Assembly (NCBI RefSeq): GCF_020099395.1
Contig: NZ_CP083590.1
Coordinates: 2,852,001-2,916,000, forward strand
DNA: 64,000 nucleotides
Source: Streptomyces mobaraensis
GTDB lineage: Bacteria > Actinomycetota > Actinomycetes > Streptomycetales > Streptomycetaceae
Reading direction: 5' to 3'
Positions within the stretch are counted from its first letter, which is position 1; the number at the start of each line of letters is the position of its first letter. Below, in pieces: positions 42,080 through 49,791 of the stretch. The notes under the pieces are model-generated. The model ran no database searches and was not told the origin of the DNA. It saw only the letters and a list, made by a program, of their open reading frames with translations. Position numbers and translations under genes: made by a program.

Positions 42080-43402
42080 TCAGGTGGCACTCGCTTGGGC
42101 GGATATCCGCGGTAGGCGGTGCGCTCCTCGGGCGCTGCCGGTGACGCGGGAGAGGAAGCCCTCGGCACGCGGCGAGGCATGGGCGGTGAGCCAGGCGGGA
42201 TCGACGTCGCAGACGGCGACGGTCACCCCGGTGCCGGCCAGCGCGAGCGGCAGCGTGTGCACGACGGTGGACGGAAAGCTCAGCACCGTACGTCCTGTCG
42301 GGCCGCGCCGGGCGATCAGTTCCAGGGGCAGGTCGGGCCGGACGACCTCCAGGCCGAGCCGTCCGGATATGAGGCGCAGCTTGTCGGTGTTCTCGCGGCG
42401 GTGCGCGAAGTAGCGGGTGGCGCCGTGCTCCCCGGCCAGCGCGGCGACCGCCTCCAGGTAGCGCTCCGCGTCCACGATCCCCGTCTCGACCAGGGACGTT
42501 CCCACCAGGTCCGTGCTCCGGGTGAGGCGCGGCGGGCCGAAGGCCGCGCGGGTCCACGCGAAGGTGTTGGCCGTCACGGCCACTCCCGGGGGTGGTTCGA
42601 CCGGCATCGACGTGAACAACTCCACACTTCGGCGGTTGTTCGGAGTGAGCATCCGGCGCGCCGAAGCGGATACCGGCGCGAAGACGACGTCAAGCGCTCC
42701 CCAGCCACCGCGCCCGCCCCGGTAGCGGTGCCAGCGTACGAACCGTTCCCCGCGCGCCAGTTGGCCGACGAACTCCATGGTGGCCGTGCCGTCGTCCACC
42801 ACCACCAGCTCCCTCGCCCGGGTGAGGGTGAGCAGCAGCTGCACATAGCGCGAGAACGGGTCGCCGATGACGACGCGGCGGGCGGCGCGCAGCGGCCCGG
42901 CCAGCCCGCCGATGGTCTGCACCGGCGCCCCGGCCCCGCCGCGCGCCTCCTCCCAGCGCAGCCGGTGGCCCTGCGCGCGGGCCAGCTCGGCCATGCGGCG
43001 GAGCTGGCCGCGGGTCATGGGGTCGTGGGGGGCGAGGACGACGATGACGGTGTCGTGGGGGTCGGGGGTGTCGTCCCTGGTGTCCCTGGTGTCCGTGGCT
43101 TCGGTGGTGCCGGTGCCTTCGATGGCGCGGCGGTCGGCGGCGCGGCGGTCGGTCTGGCGGGGGACGCCGGCGCTGAGGAGGCCGGCGAGGGGCGGAGGCG
43201 GTGCGGGGGGCGCGCTCGCGCGGGAGTGCGCCCACTCCAGGACGTTGAGGAGCTGGACGGGGCTCTCGACGAAGGCCAGGGTCTCGGCCGGGCCACGGTC
43301 CGGGTCGGTGGCCGGGTCCCCGGGCCGCCGGGAGCGCTCCGCGTCCACCGCGCCGTCGTCCACCGCGCCGTCGTCCACCGCGTCATCGGCGGGTTCGGTC
43401 AT
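42080..43402 (-). CDS. polysialyltransferase-family glycosyltransferase (first copy)
   Basis: 440 aa. LAFVESPVQLLNVLEW (about 30-45), VIVVLAPHDPMTRGQLRRM, VVIGDPFSRYVQLLLTLTRA, LVVVDDGTATMEFVG, GVTVAVCDVDPAWL fit the alpha-2,8-polysialyltransferase family (PF07388). A low-complexity insertion with repeated Thr/Asp/Arg (about 60-115) and a duplicated DDGAV unit near the N-terminus are odd. Start ATG 43402 is 13 bp after the NeuB stop; GTG 43441 is possible. It likely polymerises CMP-nonulosonate into the wall polymer. Confidence 0.82.
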   Translation of the reverse strand: MTEPADDAVDDGAVDDGAVDAERSRRPGDPATDPDRGPAETLAFVESPVQLLNVLEWAHSRASAPPAPPPPLAGLLSAGVPRQTDRRAADRRAIEGTGTTEATDTRDTRDDTPDPHDTVIVVLAPHDPMTRGQLRRMAELARAQGHRLRWEEARGGAGAPVQTIGGLAGPLRAARRVVIGDPFSRYVQLLLTLTRARELVVVDDGTATMEFVGQLARGERFVRWHRYRGGRGGWGALDVVFAPVSASARRMLTPNNRRSVELFTSMPVEPPPGVAVTANTFAWTRAAFGPPRLTRSTDLVGTSLVETGIVDAERYLEAVAALAGEHGATRYFAHRRENTDKLRLISGRLGLEVVRPDLPLELIARRGPTGRTVLSFPSTVVHTLPLALAGTGVTVAVCDVDPAWLTAHASPRAEGFLSRVTGSARGAHRLPRISAQASAT

Positions 43403-43415
43403 CGGCCGGCGCCCG

Positions 43416-44447
43416 TCAGACCGCGGCCGGTTCGCGGTCACCGGCGGGGTCGGTACGGTCGGTCCGGTCGGTCCGGCCGCTCCCGTGGGCCCCTTCGGGC
43501 CCCTCGGCGCCCTCGGCCCGTTCGTCCGCCTGCGCGACGACGCCCGGCACCCGGCGGAGCTTCCGCATCGGCGCCAGTTCGCTCTCGTACACCCGCTTCA
43601 CTCCGTCCCCCAGGGACTCCTCGACCACCCGGATGTCGCGCACCAGCCGCTGCAGGCCGCCGGGTTCGACGGAGGCGGCCTGGTCGGAGCCCCACATGGC
43701 GCGGTCGAGGGTGATGTGCCGCTCGACGAAGGCGGCGCCGAGGGCGACGGCGGCCAGGGTGGTCTGGAGACCGGTCTCGTGACCGGAGTAGCCGATGGGG
43801 ACGTTGGGGTACTCGGCCTGGAGGGTGTGGATGACGCGGAGGTTGAGCTCGGAGGCGCGGGCCGGGTAGGTGGAAGTGGCGTGGCAGAGCACGATGTTCT
43901 CGCTGCCCAGCACCTCGACGGCGTGCCGGATCTGCTTCGGGGTGGACATCCCGGTGGACAGTACGATCGCGCGGCCGGTGGCACGCAGGGTGCGCAGGAG
44001 TTCGTCGTCGGTGAGCGAGGCGGAGGCGACCTTGTGGGCCGGGAGGTCGAACTTCTCCAGGAAGGCGACGGACTCGACGTCCCACGGCGACGCGAACCAG
44101 GCGATGCCGCGCTCCCGGCAGTGCGCGTCGATCCTGCGGTATTCGTCTTCCCCGAACTCCACCCGGTGGCGGTAGTCGATGTACGTCATCCGGCCCCAGG
44201 GCGTGTCCCTTTCGAGTTCCCATTGGCTGCGCGGAGTGCAGACCTCCGGGGTCCTCTTCTGGAACTTGACCGCGTCACAGCCCGCGTCCGCCGCGGCGTC
44301 GACGAGGGCGAGCGCGGTACCGAGGTCACCGTTGTGGTTGATGCCGATCTCGCCGGTGATGTAGACGGGGTGACCGGGGCCGACGGGACGGTCGCCCAGG
44401 TGGCGGGTGCGAGCGGCGGGGCTGATGAGGGTGGCGGTGGAGGCCAT
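43416..44447 (-). CDS. neuB: NeuB-family nonulosonate (sialic-acid-type) synthase
   Basis: 343 aa. It condenses a C6 sugar (phosphate) with phosphoenolpyruvate into a C9 keto-acid. Motifs: YITGEIGINHNGD, DAVKFQKRTPEVC, WFASPWDVESVAFLE, KVASASLTDDELL, LSTGMSTPKQI, GYSGHETGLQT, VERHITLDRAMWGSDQAAS and a Mg/Zn pocket. The usual antifreeze-like SAF domain is absent: after ESELAPMRKLRR comes a repetitive acidic/Thr-Asp tail of about 40 residues. AAGGAAA lies 8 nt upstream of ATG 44447. In S. coelicolor the equivalent region is linked to teichulosonic (Kdn) acid polymer. Confidence 0.9.
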   Translation of the reverse strand: MASTATLISPAARTRHLGDRPVGPGHPVYITGEIGINHNGDLGTALALVDAAADAGCDAVKFQKRTPEVCTPRSQWELERDTPWGRMTYIDYRHRVEFGEDEYRRIDAHCRERGIAWFASPWDVESVAFLEKFDLPAHKVASASLTDDELLRTLRATGRAIVLSTGMSTPKQIRHAVEVLGSENIVLCHATSTYPARASELNLRVIHTLQAEYPNVPIGYSGHETGLQTTLAAVALGAAFVERHITLDRAMWGSDQAASVEPGGLQRLVRDIRVVEESLGDGVKRVYESELAPMRKLRRVPGVVAQADERAEGAEGPEGAHGSGRTDRTDRTDPAGDREPAAV

Positions 44448-44669
44448 GGGGACGGTTTCCTTCGTGTGGGGACGCGTGGGGGGACGGGGGTGGTGACGGC
44501 TGCTGGGCGCGGGGGCTGCGGTGGTGCGCGCCCCGCGCCAAGGCGCGGAGCTCGCGGGCGGTGTGGGGTGCGGATCGCGGTACGGACCTCTCCGCCGGGA
44601 CCGGACCGGGTGTACCGGGCCGGTCCGCAGGGCCGCACGGGCCCGGACGTGAGGTACGGCGGTGGTCGG

Positions 44670-45596
44670 TCAGGGACGCGGGACGCGGTGGGAGGGACGG
44701 ACGGCGGCGCACTCGCGGCCGTCGGTGTCCACCAGGACCCGGCCGCCGGTCCGGGTGCCGTCGGAGCCGAGGACGACGGCGTCGATGCCGTCGCTCCCGG
44801 GGAAGCCGTCGGGGAAGCCACCGGAGGTGCCGGTGAGGGCGCCGACGGCGGGCTGGGGCACGGAGTGCGTGGCAGGCGCGTCGGCGTCCAGGAGCGGCGC
44901 GAGGGCGCGGGCGCGCGCCAGGTCGGCGGGGTCGTCCACTTCCAGGACGCGCGCGGGCTCGGTGCGGACGGGTTCGACGCGGCCGAAGAAGCGGTGCCGG
45001 GCGGCGCGGAAGCCGTCGGCGCGCATGGCGTAGGCGGCTCCGGTTTCCAGCAGGTCCTGCGGGCGGTCCTGGCGGCGGGGCCGGTGGGACGGGTCATGGT
45101 TGACGCCCCGGGCGCCGGTGGACGTGAGGACTTCCGGTGCGTCCCGCCCGTGCCGCCCCTCCCGCCACAGGAAGCCGTGGAACGGCGCCACCGTCAGCGC
45201 GCAGTCCGCCTCCCGCCGCAGGACGGGCGCGGCGACGCCGTCGACGTCCCCGGCGGTGACGAACGGGCTGGTGCACTGCACGAGCAGGACGGTGTCCACC
45301 GCCCGGCCGGTCGCGGCTTCGTACGCGTCCAGGGCGTGCAGCACCGCCGCCTCGCTGGTCGCCGTGTCCCCGGCGAGCGCCGCGGGCCGTTCGACGACGT
45401 CCGCGCCGGCCGCGCGGGCCGCGGCGGCGACGGCGGGGTCGTCGGTCGAGACGACGACGTCGGTGACGAGCGCGGCGGCCCGGCAGGCGCGTACCGCGCG
45501 GGCGACGAGCGGTATCCCGCCGACGGGCGCCAGGTTCTTGCCGGGCACCCCCTTGGATCCGCCCCGGGCGGGGACGACGGCGAGGACGGAGGGCAT
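44670..45596 (-). CDS. neuA: CMP-nonulosonate synthetase (NeuA) with truncated HAD phosphatase stub
   Basis: 308 aa. Cytidylyltransferase: VLAVVPARGGSKGVPGKNL, VVVSTDDPAVAAAA, TSEAAVLHALDAYEAATG, VLLVQCTSPFVTAGDVDG, ALTVAPFHGFLW. The C-terminal 37 residues (272-308) resemble the start of the HAD phosphatase domain found on relatives, IDAVVLDFDGT: here DAVVLGSDGT. The nucleophile Asp is Gly (277), and only about 30 residues follow before the stop. So this copy can activate but not dephosphorylate. GAGGAG lies 8 nt upstream of ATG 45596. It lies 222 bp before neuB. Confidence 0.88.
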   Translation of the reverse strand: MPSVLAVVPARGGSKGVPGKNLAPVGGIPLVARAVRACRAAALVTDVVVSTDDPAVAAAARAAGADVVERPAALAGDTATSEAAVLHALDAYEAATGRAVDTVLLVQCTSPFVTAGDVDGVAAPVLRREADCALTVAPFHGFLWREGRHGRDAPEVLTSTGARGVNHDPSHRPRRQDRPQDLLETGAAYAMRADGFRAARHRFFGRVEPVRTEPARVLEVDDPADLARARALAPLLDADAPATHSVPQPAVGALTGTSGGFPDGFPGSDGIDAVVLGSDGTRTGGRVLVDTDGRECAAVRPSHRVPRP

Positions 45597-45667
45597 CGGG
45601 GACTCCTCGGGTTCGGGTGCTCCGGACGCGCCGTCCGGCGCGGGGCGGCGGTGGCCGGCCGGCGGGT

Positions 45668-47023
45668 TCACAGCTCCCCCAGCCGCCGGATGACGGGCGC
45701 CACCCGCTGGACGCCGTGCCGGTACGCCCCTCGGGCCGCCCCGCGCAGGACGTCGCGGCCGGCGCGGCGCAGGGCGCTCCGGCCGGGCGGGGGCGCGGCG
45801 CGGCCGGGCAGCGGGCGCCCGTCGGGGCCGAAGCCGTGGCGGGCGAGGACGGCGGGCAGGTAGCCGGGGGCGGTCTCGGGTGTGTAGTACGGGCTCGGGG
45901 GCGGCAGCCGGTCGCGGGCGACGAGGTCCGCGACGCGCCGCCGGGCCGCGTCGAACGCCCGCTCGTACGGCTGGTCGGCGGCCACCCCCTGCCGGGCCAG
46001 CCACTCCGGTTCGGCCTTCGGCAGCCGTCCGGCGTCCAGGTGGTCCCATGAGGTCAGGCAGCCGGAGCCCAGGAAGTGGTGGTTGCCCAGCCGTTCGCGG
46101 ATGCCGAGGTCGGTGAGGACGGCTGTGGGGACCGCCCGGTGCAGGGCTTCCAGGGCGGCGGTGGAGCTGACGGTGACCAGCAGGTCGGTGCGGTCGAGGA
46201 CCGTGCCCATGTTGCCGTACACCAGGCGGCAGTTGGCGGGGAGGCCGCCGGGCAGCCGGGCGGCGAGCTTCTGGTACGGGTGTTCCTCGATGTGCGTCGT
46301 GTGTTCGCCGGGCTTGCTGCGCAGTTTGATCAGCACTTCGCGGCCGGGGTGCGCGCGGGCGTGCCCGGCGGCCCGCCGCAGCAGGTACAGCCGGTCCGCG
46401 CGGCTTTCCGGCACGGATGGCTGGGCGGCGAACACGACGGTGTACGGGCGCACTTCGCGGGGCACGGGCTCGTACGGGAGCCCCCCGAGGAACGGCAGGG
46501 CGCACTCCGTGACGCCGTCCGCCGGGGCGCCGACCCCTTCGTAGACCGCGCGGAAACGGTCCGCGTCATGGCGGGAGTTGGCGAGGACCACGTCGGCTCC
46601 GTGCCGCAACAGCAGTCCGTCGGCCAGCTTTTCGTAGACGACACCGACGTAGCCGGTCACGGCGACCGGACGCCGTCCGGCGCCGGACCAGGCCCGGGCG
46701 AGCGCGTGCAGCATCGCCTGGACGGTGCCGCCGACGCAGGCGAGGAGCACGACGTCGTACGGGGGCCGGCCGGCCGCGGCCGTGAACTCCGCGGCGGTCA
46801 CCTCGCGCAACGCGTCGGCCCGCACGCCGACTTCGGTGAGCTGGCGGCGGGTGGGAGTGGCCCGCCCGCGCAGCAGGAAGCCGTCCAGCCGGGCGCCGGG
46901 GGCGAGCCGGTGCGCGGTGAGCGCTCCCCATTTCCACCGGGTGTCGGAGTCCGCGAGCACGGCGACGCGCGGCGGGGACGCGGAATGCGGGGGCGCTGCG
47001 GGAGCGGAGGGCGCTGAGGGCAC
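45668..47023 (-). CDS. DUF6716-type putative glycosyltransferase
   Basis: 451 aa from GTG 47023. It has glycosyltransferase-like segments: RVAVLADSDTRWKWGALTAH, GFLLRGRATPTRRQLTEVG, PPYDVVLLACVGGTVQAML, VVFAAQPSVPESRADRLYLL, EVLIKLRSKPGEHTTHIEEHPYQ and LLVTVSSTAALEALHRAVPT, matching the DUF6716 family linked to nonulosonate clusters. A Ser/Ala/Pro-rich N-terminus precedes the fold. -10 box TATCGT (minus strand, 47031-47036) is 7 nt from the start, so the transcript is probably leaderless. First gene of the left-going neuA/neuB unit. Confidence 0.8.
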   Translation of the reverse strand: MPSAPSAPAAPPHSASPPRVAVLADSDTRWKWGALTAHRLAPGARLDGFLLRGRATPTRRQLTEVGVRADALREVTAAEFTAAAGRPPYDVVLLACVGGTVQAMLHALARAWSGAGRRPVAVTGYVGVVYEKLADGLLLRHGADVVLANSRHDADRFRAVYEGVGAPADGVTECALPFLGGLPYEPVPREVRPYTVVFAAQPSVPESRADRLYLLRRAAGHARAHPGREVLIKLRSKPGEHTTHIEEHPYQKLAARLPGGLPANCRLVYGNMGTVLDRTDLLVTVSSTAALEALHRAVPTAVLTDLGIRERLGNHHFLGSGCLTSWDHLDAGRLPKAEPEWLARQGVAADQPYERAFDAARRRVADLVARDRLPPPSPYYTPETAPGYLPAVLARHGFGPDGRPLPGRAAPPPGRSALRRAGRDVLRGAARGAYRHGVQRVAPVIRRLGEL

Positions 47024-47201
47024 GGAACCGACGATAGGAATGGATCCGGTTTGGCTGACCAACGCGAGCGCAACACTCGGTAAACAGCGCGCCGACACCC
47101 GGCGAAGCCGTTGACGCGCGCACCCGGTTCATCATTCCGCCGCACTTCGTTCACCCCGGCTTACGGCACCGGACAGCACGAATGCCGGGGCGTCACCTAA
47201 C

Positions 47202-48197
47202 GTGACGCGGGTGGTCAAGCTCTCCGTCATCGTGCCGTTCTTCAATGTGCAGACGTATGCCTCGGACGCGCTGCGCAGCCTGAAAGCGAACTCCCGTGAG
47301 GATTTCGAATTCATTTTCGTCGACGATTGTTCGACCGACGGCACGTCCGCGCTTCTGGAACGGGCCCGGGACGACATACCCGGAGTGGTGCTGAAGCGCC
47401 ACGAACGGAACGGCGGCCTGGCCACCGCCCGGAACACCGGACTGGACGCCGCCCGCGGCGAGTACGTGACCTTCCTGGACGGCGACGACTGGCTCGCGCC
47501 CGGCTACTACACGCGATTGGTGCAGGTCATCGAGGACATCGGCGTGGACTTCGTCCGCACCGACCATGTGCGGTGCACCGGCCGGAACCGCACCCTCCAC
47601 CGCGTCCCGGACGGCCGGCGCGGGGTCGTCCTCGACCCCCGCGACGCGATACTCCCCGCGGACCGCTCCACGGCCGTCGATTACCCGTACGCCTGGGCCG
47701 GCATCTACCACCGCAGGCTGCTGGACGACGGACTCCTGCATTTCCCGGACGGTCTGCGCACCGCCGAGGACCGGCCCTGGATCTGGCGGCTGCACCGCGA
47801 GGCCCGCAGTTTCGCGATCGCCGGGCTCCTCGGCGTCTTCTACCGCCGCGGGGTGGCTTCCTCGCTCACCCAGATCGGCGACGTGCGGCAACTCGATTTC
47901 CTGCGCGCATTCGACCAGGTGATCGAGGAAACGCGCCGGGACCGCGACGCCGACGCGCTGCTGCCGAAAGCCGTGCGCACCTATTGCGCGATCATTTCCC
48001 ACCACCTCGGTTCCATCGAACGCTTCGAACCCGAAGTGGCCCGCGCCCTGCGGTCGATGAGCGCCGCCGCGATGAAACGGATGCCCCCGGCATTGCTGAC
48101 CGACGCCCTGAACGCCATGGACGCCGACCGGGCGGCCCGGCTGCGCCGACTGCGCCGCCGTCCCCTCCCCGCGCCCCGGGCGGGGGTGCCCGCCTGA
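47202..48197 (+). CDS. GT2-family glycosyltransferase
   Basis: 331 aa. Nucleotide-sugar binding fold: LSVIVPFFNVQTYASDALRSL, FEFIFVDDCSTDGTSALLE, NGGLATARNTGLDAARGEYVTFLDGDDWL with the DGDD metal-binding motif, then AWAGIYHRRLL and GLRTAEDRPWIWRLHREA. It overlaps by 3 bp the second polysialyltransferase gene. Sugar donor unknown; it probably decorates or primes the nonulosonate polymer. GTG 47202 or GTG 47211. Confidence 0.87.
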   Translation: MTRVVKLSVIVPFFNVQTYASDALRSLKANSREDFEFIFVDDCSTDGTSALLERARDDIPGVVLKRHERNGGLATARNTGLDAARGEYVTFLDGDDWLAPGYYTRLVQVIEDIGVDFVRTDHVRCTGRNRTLHRVPDGRRGVVLDPRDAILPADRSTAVDYPYAWAGIYHRRLLDDGLLHFPDGLRTAEDRPWIWRLHREARSFAIAGLLGVFYRRGVASSLTQIGDVRQLDFLRAFDQVIEETRRDRDADALLPKAVRTYCAIISHHLGSIERFEPEVARALRSMSAAAMKRMPPALLTDALNAMDADRAARLRRLRRRPLPAPRAGVPA

Positions 48198-49549
48198 TGC
48201 CCGGCCACCCGCGCACCGCCCAGATCTTCCTGGCCTCCACCCTCTACGGCGCCGCGACCCTCGCCGCCGCCCTCGACGCCGGCCTCTTCCCCGCCGACAG
48301 CCGCCGGCTGCTGCTCGTCGCCAACAACGCCGCCGTCCCCGAGACCAGCCCCGGACTCGACCGGGCCCCCGGCTTCGACCGGCTGCGCACCCGCTTCGAC
48401 GACGTCCTCTCCTGGAACGAGACGATCAGCCCGCTCCACCCCGGCGGCTGGTCCCCGCGCCCCGACGACGTCCCCCTGTGGGAGCGGCACCTGCGGCTGC
48501 TGTGGGACCTGGGGACGGACGACGTCTCGCTCGTCCTCGAATCCCTCCAGGTCGACCCGGCCCAGGCGGTCGCCCGGATCTTCCCCGACGCCCCGCTGGA
48601 CGTCTACGCGGACGGGCTGATGAGCTACGGCCCCACGCGCGACAAGCTCGACCCGCTGATCGGCACCCGGGTGCGCCGGCTGCTCCACCTCGACCTTGTA
48701 CCGGGCCTGCGCCCGCTCCTGCTGCGGGAGTTCGGGGTCCGGCCGGAGATCGTCCCCGGCGACGTCGTCACCAAGGTGCTGGCCGAACTGGCCGACGCCA
48801 CCCCGCCGCCGCCCGCCCCGGAAGGCGCCGCGCTGCTCCTCGGCCAGTACCTCTCCGCACTGGACATCCTCACCCCCGAGGAGGAGGAGCGGCTGCACGT
48901 CCGCATGCTGCGCGGCGCGGCCGGGCGCGGCCACCGCGACGTCGTCTTCAAACCACACCCGACCGCACCCGCCCGCTGGTCGCGGCTGCTGGAGGACGAG
49001 GCCGGCCGGCTCGGCGTCCGCCTCACGGTGCTGGACGGCACCACCCTGGCGGAGGCGGTGTTCCAGCGCCTGCGGCCCGCGCTGGTGGCCGGCTGCTTCT
49101 CGACCGCGCTCGTCACGGCGCGCGCCTTCTACGGCCTCCCGGCCGCCCGGACCGGCACGGACCTGCTGCTCGACCGGCTCTCGCCGTACGAGAACAGCAA
49201 CCGGGTGCCGGTGACGATCGTCGACGCGCTGCTGCCCGCGCTGGAGGATACCTCCGGCGGCGCGCCGCCGTCGGACGCGGCCGAGCTGAACGACCTGCTG
49301 TCGGCGGTGGGTTACGCGATGCAGCCACGCGTCAACGCCGACCTGCGCCCGGCCGCCGAGCGCTACCTGGCGCACCATCTGACACCCCGCACTCGCCGCT
49401 ATTTCAAGCGGCGCCGCCTCACCGCCCTTGCCCTGCCCGGCGCCCTTCCCGCCCGTCTCGCCTTCCTCCCCCGCAACCCGGCGGTGCGTCGGCTCGCGCG
49501 CCGGGCGCGGTCGGTTCAGCGGCGGTTGCGCGGAAAGGGGCGCAAGTGA
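48197..49549 (+). CDS. polysialyltransferase-family glycosyltransferase (second copy)
   Basis: 450 aa. TAQIFLASTLYGAATLAAAL, SRRLLLVANNAAVPETSPGL, VSLVLESLQVDPAQAVARIF, LDVYADGLMSYGPTRDKL, GAALLLGQYLSALDIL, DVVFKPHPTAP and VAGCFSTALVTARAFYGLP fit the polysialyltransferase family (PF07388). C-terminal basic tail (RRLARRARSVQRRLRGKG) may bind membrane or polymer. ATG 48197 overlaps the GT2 stop (TGATG). Sequence differs strongly from the copy at 42 kb, so the two likely make different linkages or act in sequence. Confidence 0.82.
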   Translation: MPGHPRTAQIFLASTLYGAATLAAALDAGLFPADSRRLLLVANNAAVPETSPGLDRAPGFDRLRTRFDDVLSWNETISPLHPGGWSPRPDDVPLWERHLRLLWDLGTDDVSLVLESLQVDPAQAVARIFPDAPLDVYADGLMSYGPTRDKLDPLIGTRVRRLLHLDLVPGLRPLLLREFGVRPEIVPGDVVTKVLAELADATPPPPAPEGAALLLGQYLSALDILTPEEEERLHVRMLRGAAGRGHRDVVFKPHPTAPARWSRLLEDEAGRLGVRLTVLDGTTLAEAVFQRLRPALVAGCFSTALVTARAFYGLPAARTGTDLLLDRLSPYENSNRVPVTIVDALLPALEDTSGGAPPSDAAELNDLLSAVGYAMQPRVNADLRPAAERYLAHHLTPRTRRYFKRRRLTALALPGALPARLAFLPRNPAVRRLARRARSVQRRLRGKGRK

Positions 49550-49667
49550 GCCGACCCGGAGTAGAGCCCCTGCCCCGCCCTTTCTCCCCCAGCTACCGCT
49601 GGGAGGTGCCCCCAGTTTCTTGCGGGGGCTGGGCCCCCGCGCCCCCGAAACCGCGCTTCGCGCGGTT

Positions 49668-49737
49668 GTCCTCAAGCGCCGGACGGGCTGAAGTGCCCGC
49701 CCAGGCGCACGATTCAGCCCGTCCGGCGCTTGAGGAC
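49668..49737. repeat. dispersed intergenic element, copy 4 (full inverted repeat)
   Basis: The 25-bp arm 49668-49692 is the exact complement of 49713-49737; spacer 20 nt. Flanks include GAAACCGCGCTTCGCGCGG and, on the right, GGAAACGGCGAAGTGG, which holds the presumed start codon of the next gene. Confidence 0.92.
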
Positions 49738-49791
49738 GAGCGGCGAAGCCGCGATCAGGGGGTCTGGGGCGCAGCCCCAGGAAACGGCGAA

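Noticed and set aside
44463..44669. Hidden remainder of the HAD phosphatase between neuA and neuB
   Set aside because: Minus-strand frames show only Pro/Arg/Ser-rich translation without HAD motifs II-IV.
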